The notes below the pieces were generated by a model. It was not told the origin of the DNA, ran no database searches, and saw nothing but the letters and a program-made list of their open reading frames with translations. A stretch of 6,081 nt of DNA from Crocinitomicaceae bacterium (GTDB lineage: Bacteria > Bacteroidota > Bacteroidia > Flavobacteriales_D > Sanyastnellaceae). Made by a program: the position numbers and the translations under genes. The stretch lies in the NCBI GenBank assembly GCA_020848015.1, contig JADLBA010000224.1, forward strand, positions 1-6,081, written 5' to 3'. Numbering within the stretch: the first letter of the stretch is position 1; each line of letters starts with the position of its first letter. Below are positions 1 through 6,081 of the stretch, one piece after another.

Positions 1-452
1 ACCTCCCACGACATATTCAGCCCCAGAAAATAATCGGGAAGAGGATCGGGAAAACTTTTGCCGGGCATGATCTCATTACTATCGTCACTGGCTCCTCTAC
101 TGGTATATCTCCCCACCTTTTCCACCGAGACTCCTGCACCCGCAGTAACAAAAGGAAGGTAAGCCCCTTTGCGCCCTCTTACTTCATTCTTTGCGATATT
201 GATTTCCTGTAATGCAATATTCAACTCTTGGTTTTTTTGTAATGCAGAGTCAATCAGCGCATTCAAAAAAGGGTCTTTGAAAAATTGCTTCCAAATAACT
301 TTTGAAGTGTTAGTAGTATCGGCTGACACTCCGAAAGCGGCAGGAACGGATTTATTTTCTGTCTTCTGAAGTGAAGCGGGTACATTGCATGCAGTGAATA
401 GCAGCGACATACCAAATATCACCGCGAACTTTATTAATGTGGTTTTACTCAT
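1..452 (-). CDS. Outer-membrane efflux lipoprotein (TolC/OprM-like channel), N-terminal part, cut by window edge
   Basis: This is the outer-membrane factor of the tripartite pump, the trimeric channel through which substrate leaves the cell. 150 residues are visible; family members are usually about 450-480, so roughly two thirds lies beyond position 1. Translation from the ATG at 452 gives a signal sequence ending in a lipobox (LFTAC, Cys22), so the protein should be lipid-anchored like OprM. Residues 54-66 (WKQFFKDPFLNAL) match the entry motif of the outer-membrane efflux protein family, and residues 67-110 (ALQKNQELNIALQEINIAKNEV, then the GAYLP turn) fit the first long helix leading to a beta strand. 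The ATG overlaps the end of the RND gene by 8 bases (ATGAGTAA contains both start and stop), which suggests translational coupling. The family call is secure from motif and context; the substrate is unknown. Confidence 0.93.
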   Translation of the reverse strand, partial: MSKTTLIKFAVIFGMSLLFTACNVPASLQKTENKSVPAAFGVSADTTNTSKVIWKQFFKDPFLNALIDSALQKNQELNIALQEINIAKNEVRGRKGAYLPFVTAGAGVSVEKVGRYTSRGASDDSNEIMPGKSFPDPLPDYFLGLNMSWE

Positions 453-3400
453 GTTCTTCGGTATCTTCTGGTTGCGGAAAGCTGTCAATAGTTTGCACAA
501 TGTCTTCGGTGAGTGAACTATCCTCTTCATCCCTGATGAGTTTTCGTCCTTGTGCCCATGAACCAAAAATGTAATAGAGACCCGGAACTATAATTACTCC
601 GAACAGAGTGCCGAAGAGCATTCCGCCGAGAGCAGAAGTGCCAATGGTTCTGTTTCCAATTGCCCCCGCACCGTGTGCTGCAGCAAGTGGTATGAGGCCG
701 GCAATGAATGCGAACGAAGTCATCAGAATAGGGCGAAACCTCACCTTCGCACCTTCTACTGCCGCTTCAAGTACAGTGGCTCCCTGATGTTGTTTCTGAA
801 CTGCAAATTCTACTATCAACACCGCATTTTTTCCCAACAACCCCACCAGCATTACAAGCCCTACCTGCGCATATATATCATTGGCGAGGCCCATTATTTT
901 AATAAGAATGAACGAACCGAACACTCCGGCAGGCAGGGAAAGAAGTACCGCAAGAGGAATGATAAAGCTTTCATATTGCGCCGCAAGGACAAAATAAACA
1001 AAGGCTATGACGATAAGGAAGATATAAATAGCTTCATTACCCCTTCTCGCTTCATCGTAAGAAAGTGCTGCCCAGTCAATATCATAGCCCTTGGGCAAAG
1101 TTTTCAGCGCTGTTTCTTTCACTGCCTCTATTGCCTCGCCACTACTGTACCCTTTTGCAGGTGCTCCCCGGATAGCAGCCGTATTATACATATTATAGCG
1201 ATTGATCTCATTTGCTCCCTGCTTTTTTTCTATTTTCATAAAGGCTGAAAAAGGCACCATTTCATCTCGATCATTCTTCACATAGAGATTCATAATATCC
1301 GTCGGTAACCTCCGGAATTCAGGTGCCGCTTGCACAAATACCTTGAAAAATCGCTGAAACTTGATAAACCCAAGTTCATACGTGCTTCCAACAAAAATGG
1401 AAAGTGTGTTCATCGCATTGCCAATTGACACACCTTTCTGCATTGCGAGATCATTGTCAATCTCAATTTCATACTGGGGATAATTCGCGCTGAAAAAAGT
1501 AAACAGCCCCGTGAGTTCTTTCCTTTTTTTGAGTTCATCCATAAACTCATTCTTTACCTTTTCCAGTTCATTGTAATCACCGGAGGTAGTTTTATCGAGC
1601 AATTGAAGTGCGAAACCACCTGCTGCTCCATATCCTGGAGCAGCGGGAGGTTCAAAAAATTCAATAGTAGCTCCGGGAATTTCTTTTGCTTTTTCTTCGA
1701 GTTCATAAATGATTTCATTGACCGAGTGCTCACGATCCCCCCAAGGTTTCAGATTAATGAGGCAGGTTCCGGCATTGGATCCTCTCCCTTCGGTGAGTAC
1801 TTCATATCCGGCAATGGAAGAGACGGATTGTACCCCATCCACTTTTAATATGATATCCTGCAATTGTCTTGAGATATCATTGGTTCTCTCCAATGTTGAA
1901 CCTGGAGGAGTCTGAATAATCGCATAGACCATTCCCTGATCTTCGCTGGGAATAAAACCCGAAGGAAGGTTATTTGCAACGAGCACAATACCGACGGTAA
2001 ATAACAGCCAAAGCCCGGCAGTAATCCATTTTCTGTGGGCGATCCGCTTCAACAAGCTAACATATCCTCCGGTCAGTTTTTCAAATGCCCGGTTGAAGCT
2101 ATCTATGAGACGGTTGAGAAAATATTTTTTTCTTGGTTTACCATGCGTATTTTTCAGAATCATTGCACAGAGCACCGGAGTAAGTGTCAAAGCAACCAAG
2201 CCCGACAGCACAATGGAACTGGCCATCGTGATAGAGAACTGCCGATAAAACACACCCACTGGCCCCGTCATAAAAGCCACTGGCACAAATACGGCAGTCA
2301 TCATCAGCGTGATTGCAATCACTGCACCACTGATTTCTTTGAGCACCTTTTTTACAGCATTGAATGGTGAGAGATGTTCTTCCTCCATTTTTGCGTGAAC
2401 AGCTTCTACCACCACAATGGCATTGTCCACGACAATCCCAATTGCGAGTACAAGCGCAAATAAAGTGATCATATTAATCGTAAGTCCGAAAATTTGCATG
2501 AAAAGAAACGCCCCGATGAGCGAAATTGGCACTGCCAGCGTAGGTATCAGCGTAGATCGCCAGTCTCCAAGAAAAATAAAAACAACAAGTGCGACGAGAA
2601 TAAATGCATCACGCAAAGTATGAAGCACTTTTTCAGTGGACGCATCCAGAAATTTTGACACATCATAGCTTACTTCATAATCCATCCCCGGCGGAAACGA
2701 CTTTTTCAGCTCTTCTAATTTTTTCTTCACATTAGCGATGACTTCACTGGCATTGCTACCATAGGTCTGCTTCAGCACAATTGCCGCAGAGGGGTTTCCA
2801 TTCAGATTGGAATAAATATCATAGTATTCACTGCCCAATGTTACCGTAGCAATGTCTTTTAGGCGGAGGAACTCACCTTTGGCATTGGCACGAATGATTA
2901 CGTTTTCGTATTGTTCAGGTTCATTATACCGGTCAGCATAAGCCAGCACATATTCCAGTGCTTCCGCCTGCTTGCTGTCGCCCCTTCCGATCCGGCCCGG
3001 TTTCCCAATGATGCTCTGATCATCGAGTGCTTCCATCACTTCGTCGGGAGAAACTTTATAGGCCCTCATACGTTCTGGATTGAGCCAGACGCGCATTGCG
3101 TACTGGCGGCTCCCCAGTATTTTCGCCTGGCCTATCCCGTTGATCCGCTGCAATTCCGGAATCATATTGACTCCCGCATAGTTGAAGAGGAACTTCATAT
3201 CAGAGTTTTCATCCTTGCTGTACAGGTTTACATACATCAGCATACTCGGCACGACCGGAGTGATGATGACTCCCTCTCGCTGCACGAGCGTGGGCAATCT
3301 GTTGGTAACCTGCTGTACCCTGTTCGATACCTGTACAAGAGCTTCATCGGGGTCGGTTCCAAGATTGAACACAATCTGGATATTGGCTTCACCGGCACTG

Positions 3401-3648
3401 GTGGCATCTGAAGTCATGTACCTCATTCCCCAGGCACCGTTGATTGATTGCTCCAACGGAATGATTACAGATTCCGTAAGAGACTTGGCACTCGCACCGG
3501 GATAGGATGCAGAAACCATAACCATTGGAGGAGCAATAGATGGAAACTGTGAAGTGGGAAGAGTTTTGATTGACAATAACCCTGTAAAAATGATTACGAT
3601 CGAGAGTACGATCGCCAGTACAGGTCGTTTTATAAAATTGCTAAACAT
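445..3648 (-). CDS. RND multidrug efflux pump, inner-membrane permease (AcrB/MexB-like, HAE-1 family)
   Basis: Proton-driven drug/proton antiporter of the inner membrane that forms the trimeric engine of the pump. At 1067 residues it is close to AcrB (1049) and looks complete. The first membrane helix (about 9-28) is followed by the FPSIAPP motif and the first porter region (to about 335), membrane helices about 345-500, a second periplasmic region (about 560-870), and the last helices to about 1029. Conserved family segments are visible: GIGQAKILGS, VVDNAIVVVEAV, the GxGAAGGF stretch near 672-679, VPFSAF, GLANDIYAQVGL, GLLGKNAVLIVEFA and RFRPILMTSFAF. Relay residues equivalent to AcrB Asp407, Lys940, Arg971 and Thr978 are present as D408, K940, R970 and T977, but the partner of AcrB Asp408 is N409. 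A two-residue Asp-type heavy-metal signature is absent, so a multidrug rather than metal (CzcA/CusA) class is favoured. The tail after 1039 is strongly acidic (12 Asp/Glu in 28 residues). The start lies 21 bases after the adaptor stop. The true substrate cannot be told. Confidence 0.97.
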   Translation of the reverse strand: MFSNFIKRPVLAIVLSIVIIFTGLLSIKTLPTSQFPSIAPPMVMVSASYPGASAKSLTESVIIPLEQSINGAWGMRYMTSDATSAGEANIQIVFNLGTDPDEALVQVSNRVQQVTNRLPTLVQREGVIITPVVPSMLMYVNLYSKDENSDMKFLFNYAGVNMIPELQRINGIGQAKILGSRQYAMRVWLNPERMRAYKVSPDEVMEALDDQSIIGKPGRIGRGDSKQAEALEYVLAYADRYNEPEQYENVIIRANAKGEFLRLKDIATVTLGSEYYDIYSNLNGNPSAAIVLKQTYGSNASEVIANVKKKLEELKKSFPPGMDYEVSYDVSKFLDASTEKVLHTLRDAFILVALVVFIFLGDWRSTLIPTLAVPISLIGAFLFMQIFGLTINMITLFALVLAIGIVVDNAIVVVEAVHAKMEEEHLSPFNAVKKVLKEISGAVIAITLMMTAVFVPVAFMTGPVGVFYRQFSITMASSIVLSGLVALTLTPVLCAMILKNTHGKPRKKYFLNRLIDSFNRAFEKLTGGYVSLLKRIAHRKWITAGLWLLFTVGIVLVANNLPSGFIPSEDQGMVYAIIQTPPGSTLERTNDISRQLQDIILKVDGVQSVSSIAGYEVLTEGRGSNAGTCLINLKPWGDREHSVNEIIYELEEKAKEIPGATIEFFEPPAAPGYGAAGGFALQLLDKTTSGDYNELEKVKNEFMDELKKRKELTGLFTFFSANYPQYEIEIDNDLAMQKGVSIGNAMNTLSIFVGSTYELGFIKFQRFFKVFVQAAPEFRRLPTDIMNLYVKNDRDEMVPFSAFMKIEKKQGANEINRYNMYNTAAIRGAPAKGYSSGEAIEAVKETALKTLPKGYDIDWAALSYDEARRGNEAIYIFLIVIAFVYFVLAAQYESFIIPLAVLLSLPAGVFGSFILIKIMGLANDIYAQVGLVMLVGLLGKNAVLIVEFAVQKQHQGATVLEAAVEGAKVRFRPILMTSFAFIAGLIPLAAAHGAGAIGNRTIGTSALGGMLFGTLFGVIIVPGLYYIFGSWAQGRKLIRDEEDSSLTEDIVQTIDSFPQPEDTEEHE

Positions 3649-3669
3649 TTTTCCGGACTGATTGGTGGG

Positions 3670-4758
3670 TTATTCAACGTACAATTTCAAGTGAGTGATC
3701 ACTGAATCGGGCTTCTCATACTTAAAGGCTATCTTACTATTGTCATTTACTTTTCTGATTCCTTCGAGCAGGAATTTTTCATTTTCAGAAAGTCCCTTCT
3801 TAACAACGTACAAGTCTGGCATTTCAGCAGCAATAGAAATTTCGCGCTGGTGAACAACGTTCTTTTCATCCACCACAAAAACATATTTTTTTTCGAGCAC
3901 TTCAAAGGTGGCTTTTTGAGGGATAATGATTGCGTGTTTCAGCGGAACATCCATCAGAATATTACCGGTTTCTCCGTGTCGCAGTAGTCCATGTGGGTTT
4001 GGGAAAGTCGCCCTGAAATCAATGTTTCCCGTTTCATTGTTGAAGTCGGCCTCGATTGTTTCTACGGTTCCTATCTCATCAAACAACTGGTGATTTGCCA
4101 TGAGCAGCGATACTTTCATCGGGCTGTCCTCTTTTGAATGGCTCCTGTATTCGAGGTATTCGGCTTCAGGAACATTGAAATACACCCACATTTTACTATT
4201 ATCTGAAAGGGTGGTGAGCAAGTCTCCTTCTTCTACAAGGCTGCCAAGCCTCACCTGAAAATGATCCATGATGCCATCAAATGGTGCCCTGATATCCGTA
4301 AACTGGAGATGGGCTTCTGCCAATGCAAGTTCTGCTTTGGCTTTATCGAGCTTTGCTTTTACAAGAGCAAGTTCGTTGGGAGAAACTACATTCTTTCCTG
4401 AAAGTTGCTGAGTATTCTTGTATTCGATTTCAGCAAAATCGGCTTCAGCCCTCGCTTTTTGAAGCTCTGCATTATAGATCAGTGGCATGATTTGAAACAT
4501 CTGCTGCCCTTTCTTCACGAACTGCCCCTCATCTACGAAGATGTTTTCTATATATCCTCTTTCCAACGCTCTCAGTTCAATGTGCTGGCTGGATCGAATC
4601 TGGCAGACATAATCTTTCGTAACCATAGTATCTTTAACAAGGGGGGATGTCGCAAGAAGAGGTGCCATCTCTTCCTTTTCTCCTTTATTTGAATCGCAAC
4701 TGATCAATGCAAAACTAGTAACCACACATACAAAAAGGGGCATGAGTATTTTCCTCAT
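3670..4758 (-). CDS. RND efflux periplasmic adaptor (membrane fusion protein, AcrA/MexA-like lipoprotein)
   Basis: Periplasmic adaptor that links the inner-membrane pump to the outer-membrane channel. Starting at the ATG at 4758 it has 362 residues, normal for the family (about 360-400). The signal peptide MRKILMPLFV... ends in a lipobox, LISC with Cys21, so it should be lipid-anchored. Order of domains: beta-barrel/membrane-proximal strand about 40-58; first half of the lipoyl domain about 59-92 (GYIENIFVDEGQFVKKGQ); alpha-helical hairpin about 95-152, including a turn QLSGKNVVSPNEL like the channel-contacting tip of AcrA; second lipoyl half about 153-185 (IRAPFDGIMDHFQVRLGSLV); barrel about 188-272; C-terminal membrane-proximal domain from about 275 (IIIPQKATF). 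A longer reading from a TTG at 4815 would put 19 unlikely residues before the signal peptide, so the ATG is preferred. There is no strong Shine-Dalgarno sequence. First of the three pump genes in the operon. Confidence 0.95.
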   Translation of the reverse strand: MRKILMPLFVCVVTSFALISCDSNKGEKEEMAPLLATSPLVKDTMVTKDYVCQIRSSQHIELRALERGYIENIFVDEGQFVKKGQQMFQIMPLIYNAELQKARAEADFAEIEYKNTQQLSGKNVVSPNELALVKAKLDKAKAELALAEAHLQFTDIRAPFDGIMDHFQVRLGSLVEEGDLLTTLSDNSKMWVYFNVPEAEYLEYRSHSKEDSPMKVSLLMANHQLFDEIGTVETIEADFNNETGNIDFRATFPNPHGLLRHGETGNILMDVPLKHAIIIPQKATFEVLEKKYVFVVDEKNVVHQREISIAAEMPDLYVVKKGLSENEKFLLEGIRKVNDNSKIAFKYEKPDSVITHLKLYVE

Positions 4759-4768
4759 AATTGTGATG

Positions 4769-4785
4769 AATAACAATTTGTTATT
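4769..4785. promoter_or_regulatory. 17-bp perfect palindrome ahead of the adaptor gene, candidate operator
   Basis: AATAACAA-T-TTGTTATT is a perfect 8-bp inverted repeat about one central base. It ends 10 bases upstream of the adaptor ATG and begins just after a possible -7 box, so a bound protein would cover the likely transcription start or early leader. It also fits the T-N11-A pattern of LysR-type sites (T4771, A4783), though that pattern is loose. It could instead form a weak AT-rich hairpin that limits translation, but the one-base centre leaves no proper loop, so a DNA operator is the likelier reading. Which protein binds it, if any, is unknown. Confidence 0.4.
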
Positions 4786-4787
4786 AT

Positions 4788-4815
4788 GAAAAATAAGGAC
4801 TACCGAAGGGATCAA
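4788..4815 (-). promoter_or_regulatory. Possible internal promoter for the adaptor-pump-channel genes
   Basis: On the minus strand TATTTTTC (4795-4788) matches five of the six fixed positions of the Bacteroidota -7 element TAnnTTTG, and a TTG (4815-4813) lies 17 bases upstream as a possible -33 element. Transcription would begin around 4780-4784, inside the 17-bp palindrome. The final G of the -7 consensus is missing and the spacing is a little short, so this is a weak call. It would allow the pump genes to be expressed separately from the small upstream reading frame. Confidence 0.25.
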
Positions 4816-4894
4816 CTCTTCACAGTAGCAATTAGGTATCCGGCGGTATGAAGCGCGGGAATGAAGGCCGGAGATGATGGCCTGTCACATTACA

Positions 4895-5377
4895 TCAAAT
4901 CCGGAAAGTACAAAGCAATAGATGCCTGCGACAAGTATAACTAAAAGGAATTCTGAAAGGCGGCCAAAAATTTTGAACCTTGTCCTGAAAAAGGAAAAAA
5001 ACAGAAATCAATAAAGATAACAGGGCAAACGCAGTAACCGGTTTCTTCTTAGATAGGTTTAGATCGTCTCTCTCCTCTTTCCCGAAAAGCAAAATATTGA
5101 AAAAATTGTGGGTTGTATCACTTTTCATAGAACAGGAAAAGGGAGACGATAATCCACACATTGACAGGTTCGGGTGAACAAGGATAGCAGGTGTTGTGCC
5201 TCCTTCTAATACAGAGCCATGAACCGCACTGAATAAAGTCTGCGCCTGAATAAATCCGTATAAAAGCAGGAAAAAAAGAACAATGAACTTCCTATAGGAA
5301 GCACTGCGCAGGAAACCAAACGATGCAACTCCGTTCCGATTCAACAGAGAGGCATAAGAAGCCAGCTTTAAATGCAT
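4895..5377 (-). CDS. Hypothetical membrane protein with two probable transmembrane segments
   Basis: I do not recognise this protein. From the ATG at 5377 it has 160 residues; the frame stays open upstream to a GTG at 5440 (181 residues), with a partial Shine-Dalgarno-like AAGGTGGAAG about 10-20 bases before the ATG. In the 160-residue numbering, a basic N-terminus (SASYRK) leads into a hydrophobic stretch at about 31-45 (FIVLFFLLLYGFIQA), either a membrane anchor or a late signal peptide cleaved near QAQ. A polar loop follows with Cys74 and Cys82, then a charged patch (GKEERDDLNLSKKK, 99-112), a second hydrophobic segment at about 115-131 (AFALLSLLISVFFLF), and a short tail with Cys149 and Cys156. 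It lies 136 bases upstream of the adaptor on the same strand and downstream of a candidate promoter, so it may be the first gene of the operon. The open length and the anchor-like pattern argue for a real gene; the lack of any recognised family and the uncertain start argue for caution. If it is not translated, 4759-5595 would be one long control or leader region. Confidence 0.5.
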   Translation of the reverse strand: MHLKLASYASLLNRNGVASFGFLRSASYRKFIVLFFLLLYGFIQAQTLFSAVHGSVLEGGTTPAILVHPNLSMCGLSSPFSCSMKSDTTHNFFNILLFGKEERDDLNLSKKKPVTAFALLSLLISVFFLFQDKVQNFWPPFRIPFSYTCRRHLLLCTFRI

Positions 5378-5450
5378 CCTATTCACTTCCACCTTGGAAA
5401 GATTCAAAATAGTTTTCAGTGTTTCTGCAATCCATTTCACAATTGCAGGG

Positions 5451-5458
5451 CAAAACTA
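5451..5458 (-). promoter_or_regulatory. Candidate Bacteroidota -7 promoter box for the efflux operon
   Basis: Read on the minus strand this is TAGTTTTG, a full match to TAnnTTTG. No TTG -33 element is seen at the usual distance upstream, which is common for promoters that need an activator. Transcription would start near 5445-5448, giving a leader of about 70 bases to the ATG at 5377, or only a few bases to the GTG at 5440. The centre of the upstream AATCAT-N11-ATGATT dyad (5512) would lie about 65 bases before that start, the position where LysR-type activators usually bind. Confidence 0.4.
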
Positions 5459-5500
5459 AAAAATTTCTTCGCATAAGTTTTAATTTATATTTTTTATATC

Positions 5501-5523
5501 AATCATTAAATATTTTTATGATT
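5501..5523. promoter_or_regulatory. Candidate LysR-type operator (T-N11-A dyad) in the divergent control region
   Basis: AATCAT-N11-ATGATT is a perfect 6-bp inverted repeat with the T-N11-A spacing typical of LysR-type regulators (T5506, A5518). Three more inner pairs (AAA at 5508-5510 with TTT at 5514-5516) also match, giving 9 of 11 possible pairs around base 5512. It lies between the divergent genes, next to the regulator's own candidate -7 box and about 65 bases upstream of the expected start of the opposing transcript. This is the usual arrangement for self-repression combined with activation of the neighbour. AT-rich sequence makes chance dyads commoner, so the call rests on motif, spacing and place together. 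Confidence 0.5.
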
Positions 5524-5530
5524 AAATTTG
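5523..5530 (+). promoter_or_regulatory. Candidate -7 promoter box for the LysR gene
   Basis: TAAATTTG is a full match to the Bacteroidota TAnnTTTG element on the plus strand, 65 bases upstream of the regulator's ATG. No clear TTG -33 element is present. Its first base is shared with the end of the AATCAT-N11-ATGATT dyad, so the LysR protein bound there would compete with RNA polymerase, fitting negative self-control. Confidence 0.4.
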
Positions 5531-5595
5531 ACCAGTAAAATCAATGGTTGTAAAAAACAGCCGCATTAAACATTAACTTCTTATTAAATATATCC

Positions 5596-6081
5596 ATGGA
5601 TTATACCCTGCATCAATTACATGTATTCACTAAAGTCGTGCAGCAGAAAAGCATCACCCGGGCAGCAGAAGAGTTGTTTATGAGTCAACCGGCAGTTTCG
5701 ATACAGTTAAAGAATCTGCAGAGTCACTTTGATATTCCGCTCACTGAGGTGGCCGGCAGGCAATTGTTTATAACTGATTTTGGCAAAGAAATCTACGATA
5801 TGGCGGAGCGTATAATCAGTGAAGTGAACGCCATCAATTATAAAACGATGGCCTATAAAGGAAATTTATCAGGGAGGATTGTCTTCTCTTCCGTTTCGAC
5901 AGGCAAATATATTCTTCCCTATTTCCTAACGGATTTTATGAAGAAGCATGAAGGAATTGACCTTGTGATGGATGTTACCAATAAGTCGGCAGTCGTTGAC
6001 AGCCTACGAAAAAATGAAGTGGATTTTGCTATTGTTTCTGTTCCTCCAAAAGATATTAAAATTCATCATGAAGTCTTGATG
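5596..6081 (+). CDS. LysR-family transcriptional regulator, N-terminal part, cut by window edge
   Basis: DNA-binding regulator of the LysR type, usually a tetramer of about 300 residues that senses a small co-inducer; 162 residues are visible. Residues 1-63 are the winged helix-turn-helix: MDYTLHQLHVF opening, HTH at about 18-37 (SITRAAEELFMSQPAVSIQL), then the wing with PLTEVAGRQLFITDFG. A linker helix runs to about 90, and the effector-binding domain begins at about 93 (GRIVFSSVSTGKYILPYF), ending its first visible part with VDFAIVSVPP. The first conserved residues of the family align directly with the ATG at 5596, so that start is secure despite the lack of a Shine-Dalgarno sequence. It is transcribed away from the efflux operon across a shared control region, which suggests that it regulates the operon and possibly itself. 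The effector is unknown. Confidence 0.93.
   Translation, partial: MDYTLHQLHVFTKVVQQKSITRAAEELFMSQPAVSIQLKNLQSHFDIPLTEVAGRQLFITDFGKEIYDMAERIISEVNAINYKTMAYKGNLSGRIVFSSVSTGKYILPYFLTDFMKKHEGIDLVMDVTNKSAVVDSLRKNEVDFAIVSVPPKDIKIHHEVLM

Noticed and set aside
673..1248. Plus-strand open frame of 191 codons
   Set aside because: Lies wholly antisense to the RND pump gene, whose conserved motifs run through the same bases; the translation is rich in Cys, His, Arg and Tyr with no domain pattern, typical of a shadow frame.
2911..3411. Plus-strand open frame of 166 codons
   Set aside because: Antisense to the first porter region of the pump; no recognisable domain, and an overlapping frame at 3182-3505 is also open, as expected for shadow frames of a long conserved gene.
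4759..4815. N-terminal extension of the adaptor from a TTG at 4815
   Set aside because: It would put 19 residues ahead of a complete lipoprotein signal peptide that starts neatly at the ATG at 4758, and it would run through the candidate promoter and the 17-bp palindrome.
4865..4883. AGGCC-N9-GGCCT inverted repeat downstream of the small gene, possible terminator
   Set aside because: The stem is only 5 bp and no run of T follows on either strand, so it does not look like an intrinsic terminator; read-through into the adaptor gene is plausible.
5288..5301. 14-bp perfect palindrome CTTCCTATAGGAAG
   Set aside because: It lies inside the small open reading frame and not in a promoter region, and about 0.4 palindromes of this length is expected by chance in a window of this size.
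1..6081. CRISPR array, tRNA or rRNA gene, insertion sequence, or a novel defence or mobile system
   Set aside because: No direct-repeat array, RNA gene signature, transposase or terminal repeats were seen; nearly all of the window is accounted for by the efflux operon and its regulator.

Overview
The window holds a tripartite RND (resistance-nodulation-division) multidrug efflux operon on the minus strand and, divergent from it at the right edge, a LysR-type regulator on the plus strand. The organism is most likely a member of the Bacteroidota. The support is: intergenic boxes matching the Bacteroidota -7 consensus TAnnTTTG; start codons with little or no Shine-Dalgarno sequence; an adaptor and an outer-membrane channel that both carry lipoprotein signals; and RND motifs (VVDNAIVVVEAVHAKM) of a kind I associate with that phylum. 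No genus can be named from the sequence alone.

Layout from right to left along the operon: (a) 5596-6081, plus strand, the N-terminal half of a LysR regulator, cut by the window edge. (b) 5441-5595, an AT-rich divergent control region with one candidate -7 box facing each way and, between them, a dyad of the form AATCAT-N11-ATGATT, a textbook LysR-type operator. (c) 4895-5377 (possibly to 5440), minus strand, an unrecognised small protein with two probable membrane segments. (d) 4759-4894, a short gap holding a 17-bp perfect palindrome and a possible internal promoter. (e) 3670-4758, the periplasmic adaptor (membrane fusion) lipoprotein. (f) 445-3648, the inner-membrane RND pump of the AcrB/MexB (HAE-1) type. 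(g) 1-452, the start of the TolC/OprM-like outer-membrane factor, cut by the left edge.

The three pump genes are tightly packed: 21 bases between adaptor and pump, and an 8-base stop/start overlap between pump and channel. They should be co-transcribed and assemble into one envelope-spanning machine. The pump takes substrates from the periplasm or outer leaflet using the proton gradient, the adaptor bridges, and the channel opens to the outside. The LysR protein probably senses a small molecule and controls the operon, and perhaps itself, through the dyad in the divergent region. The substrate cannot be read from the sequence.

The efflux operon itself is a well-known type. The less ordinary parts are the control region, the small unrecognised membrane protein at the head of the operon, the palindrome just ahead of the adaptor gene, and an Asp-to-Asn difference from AcrB at one of its proton-relay positions.
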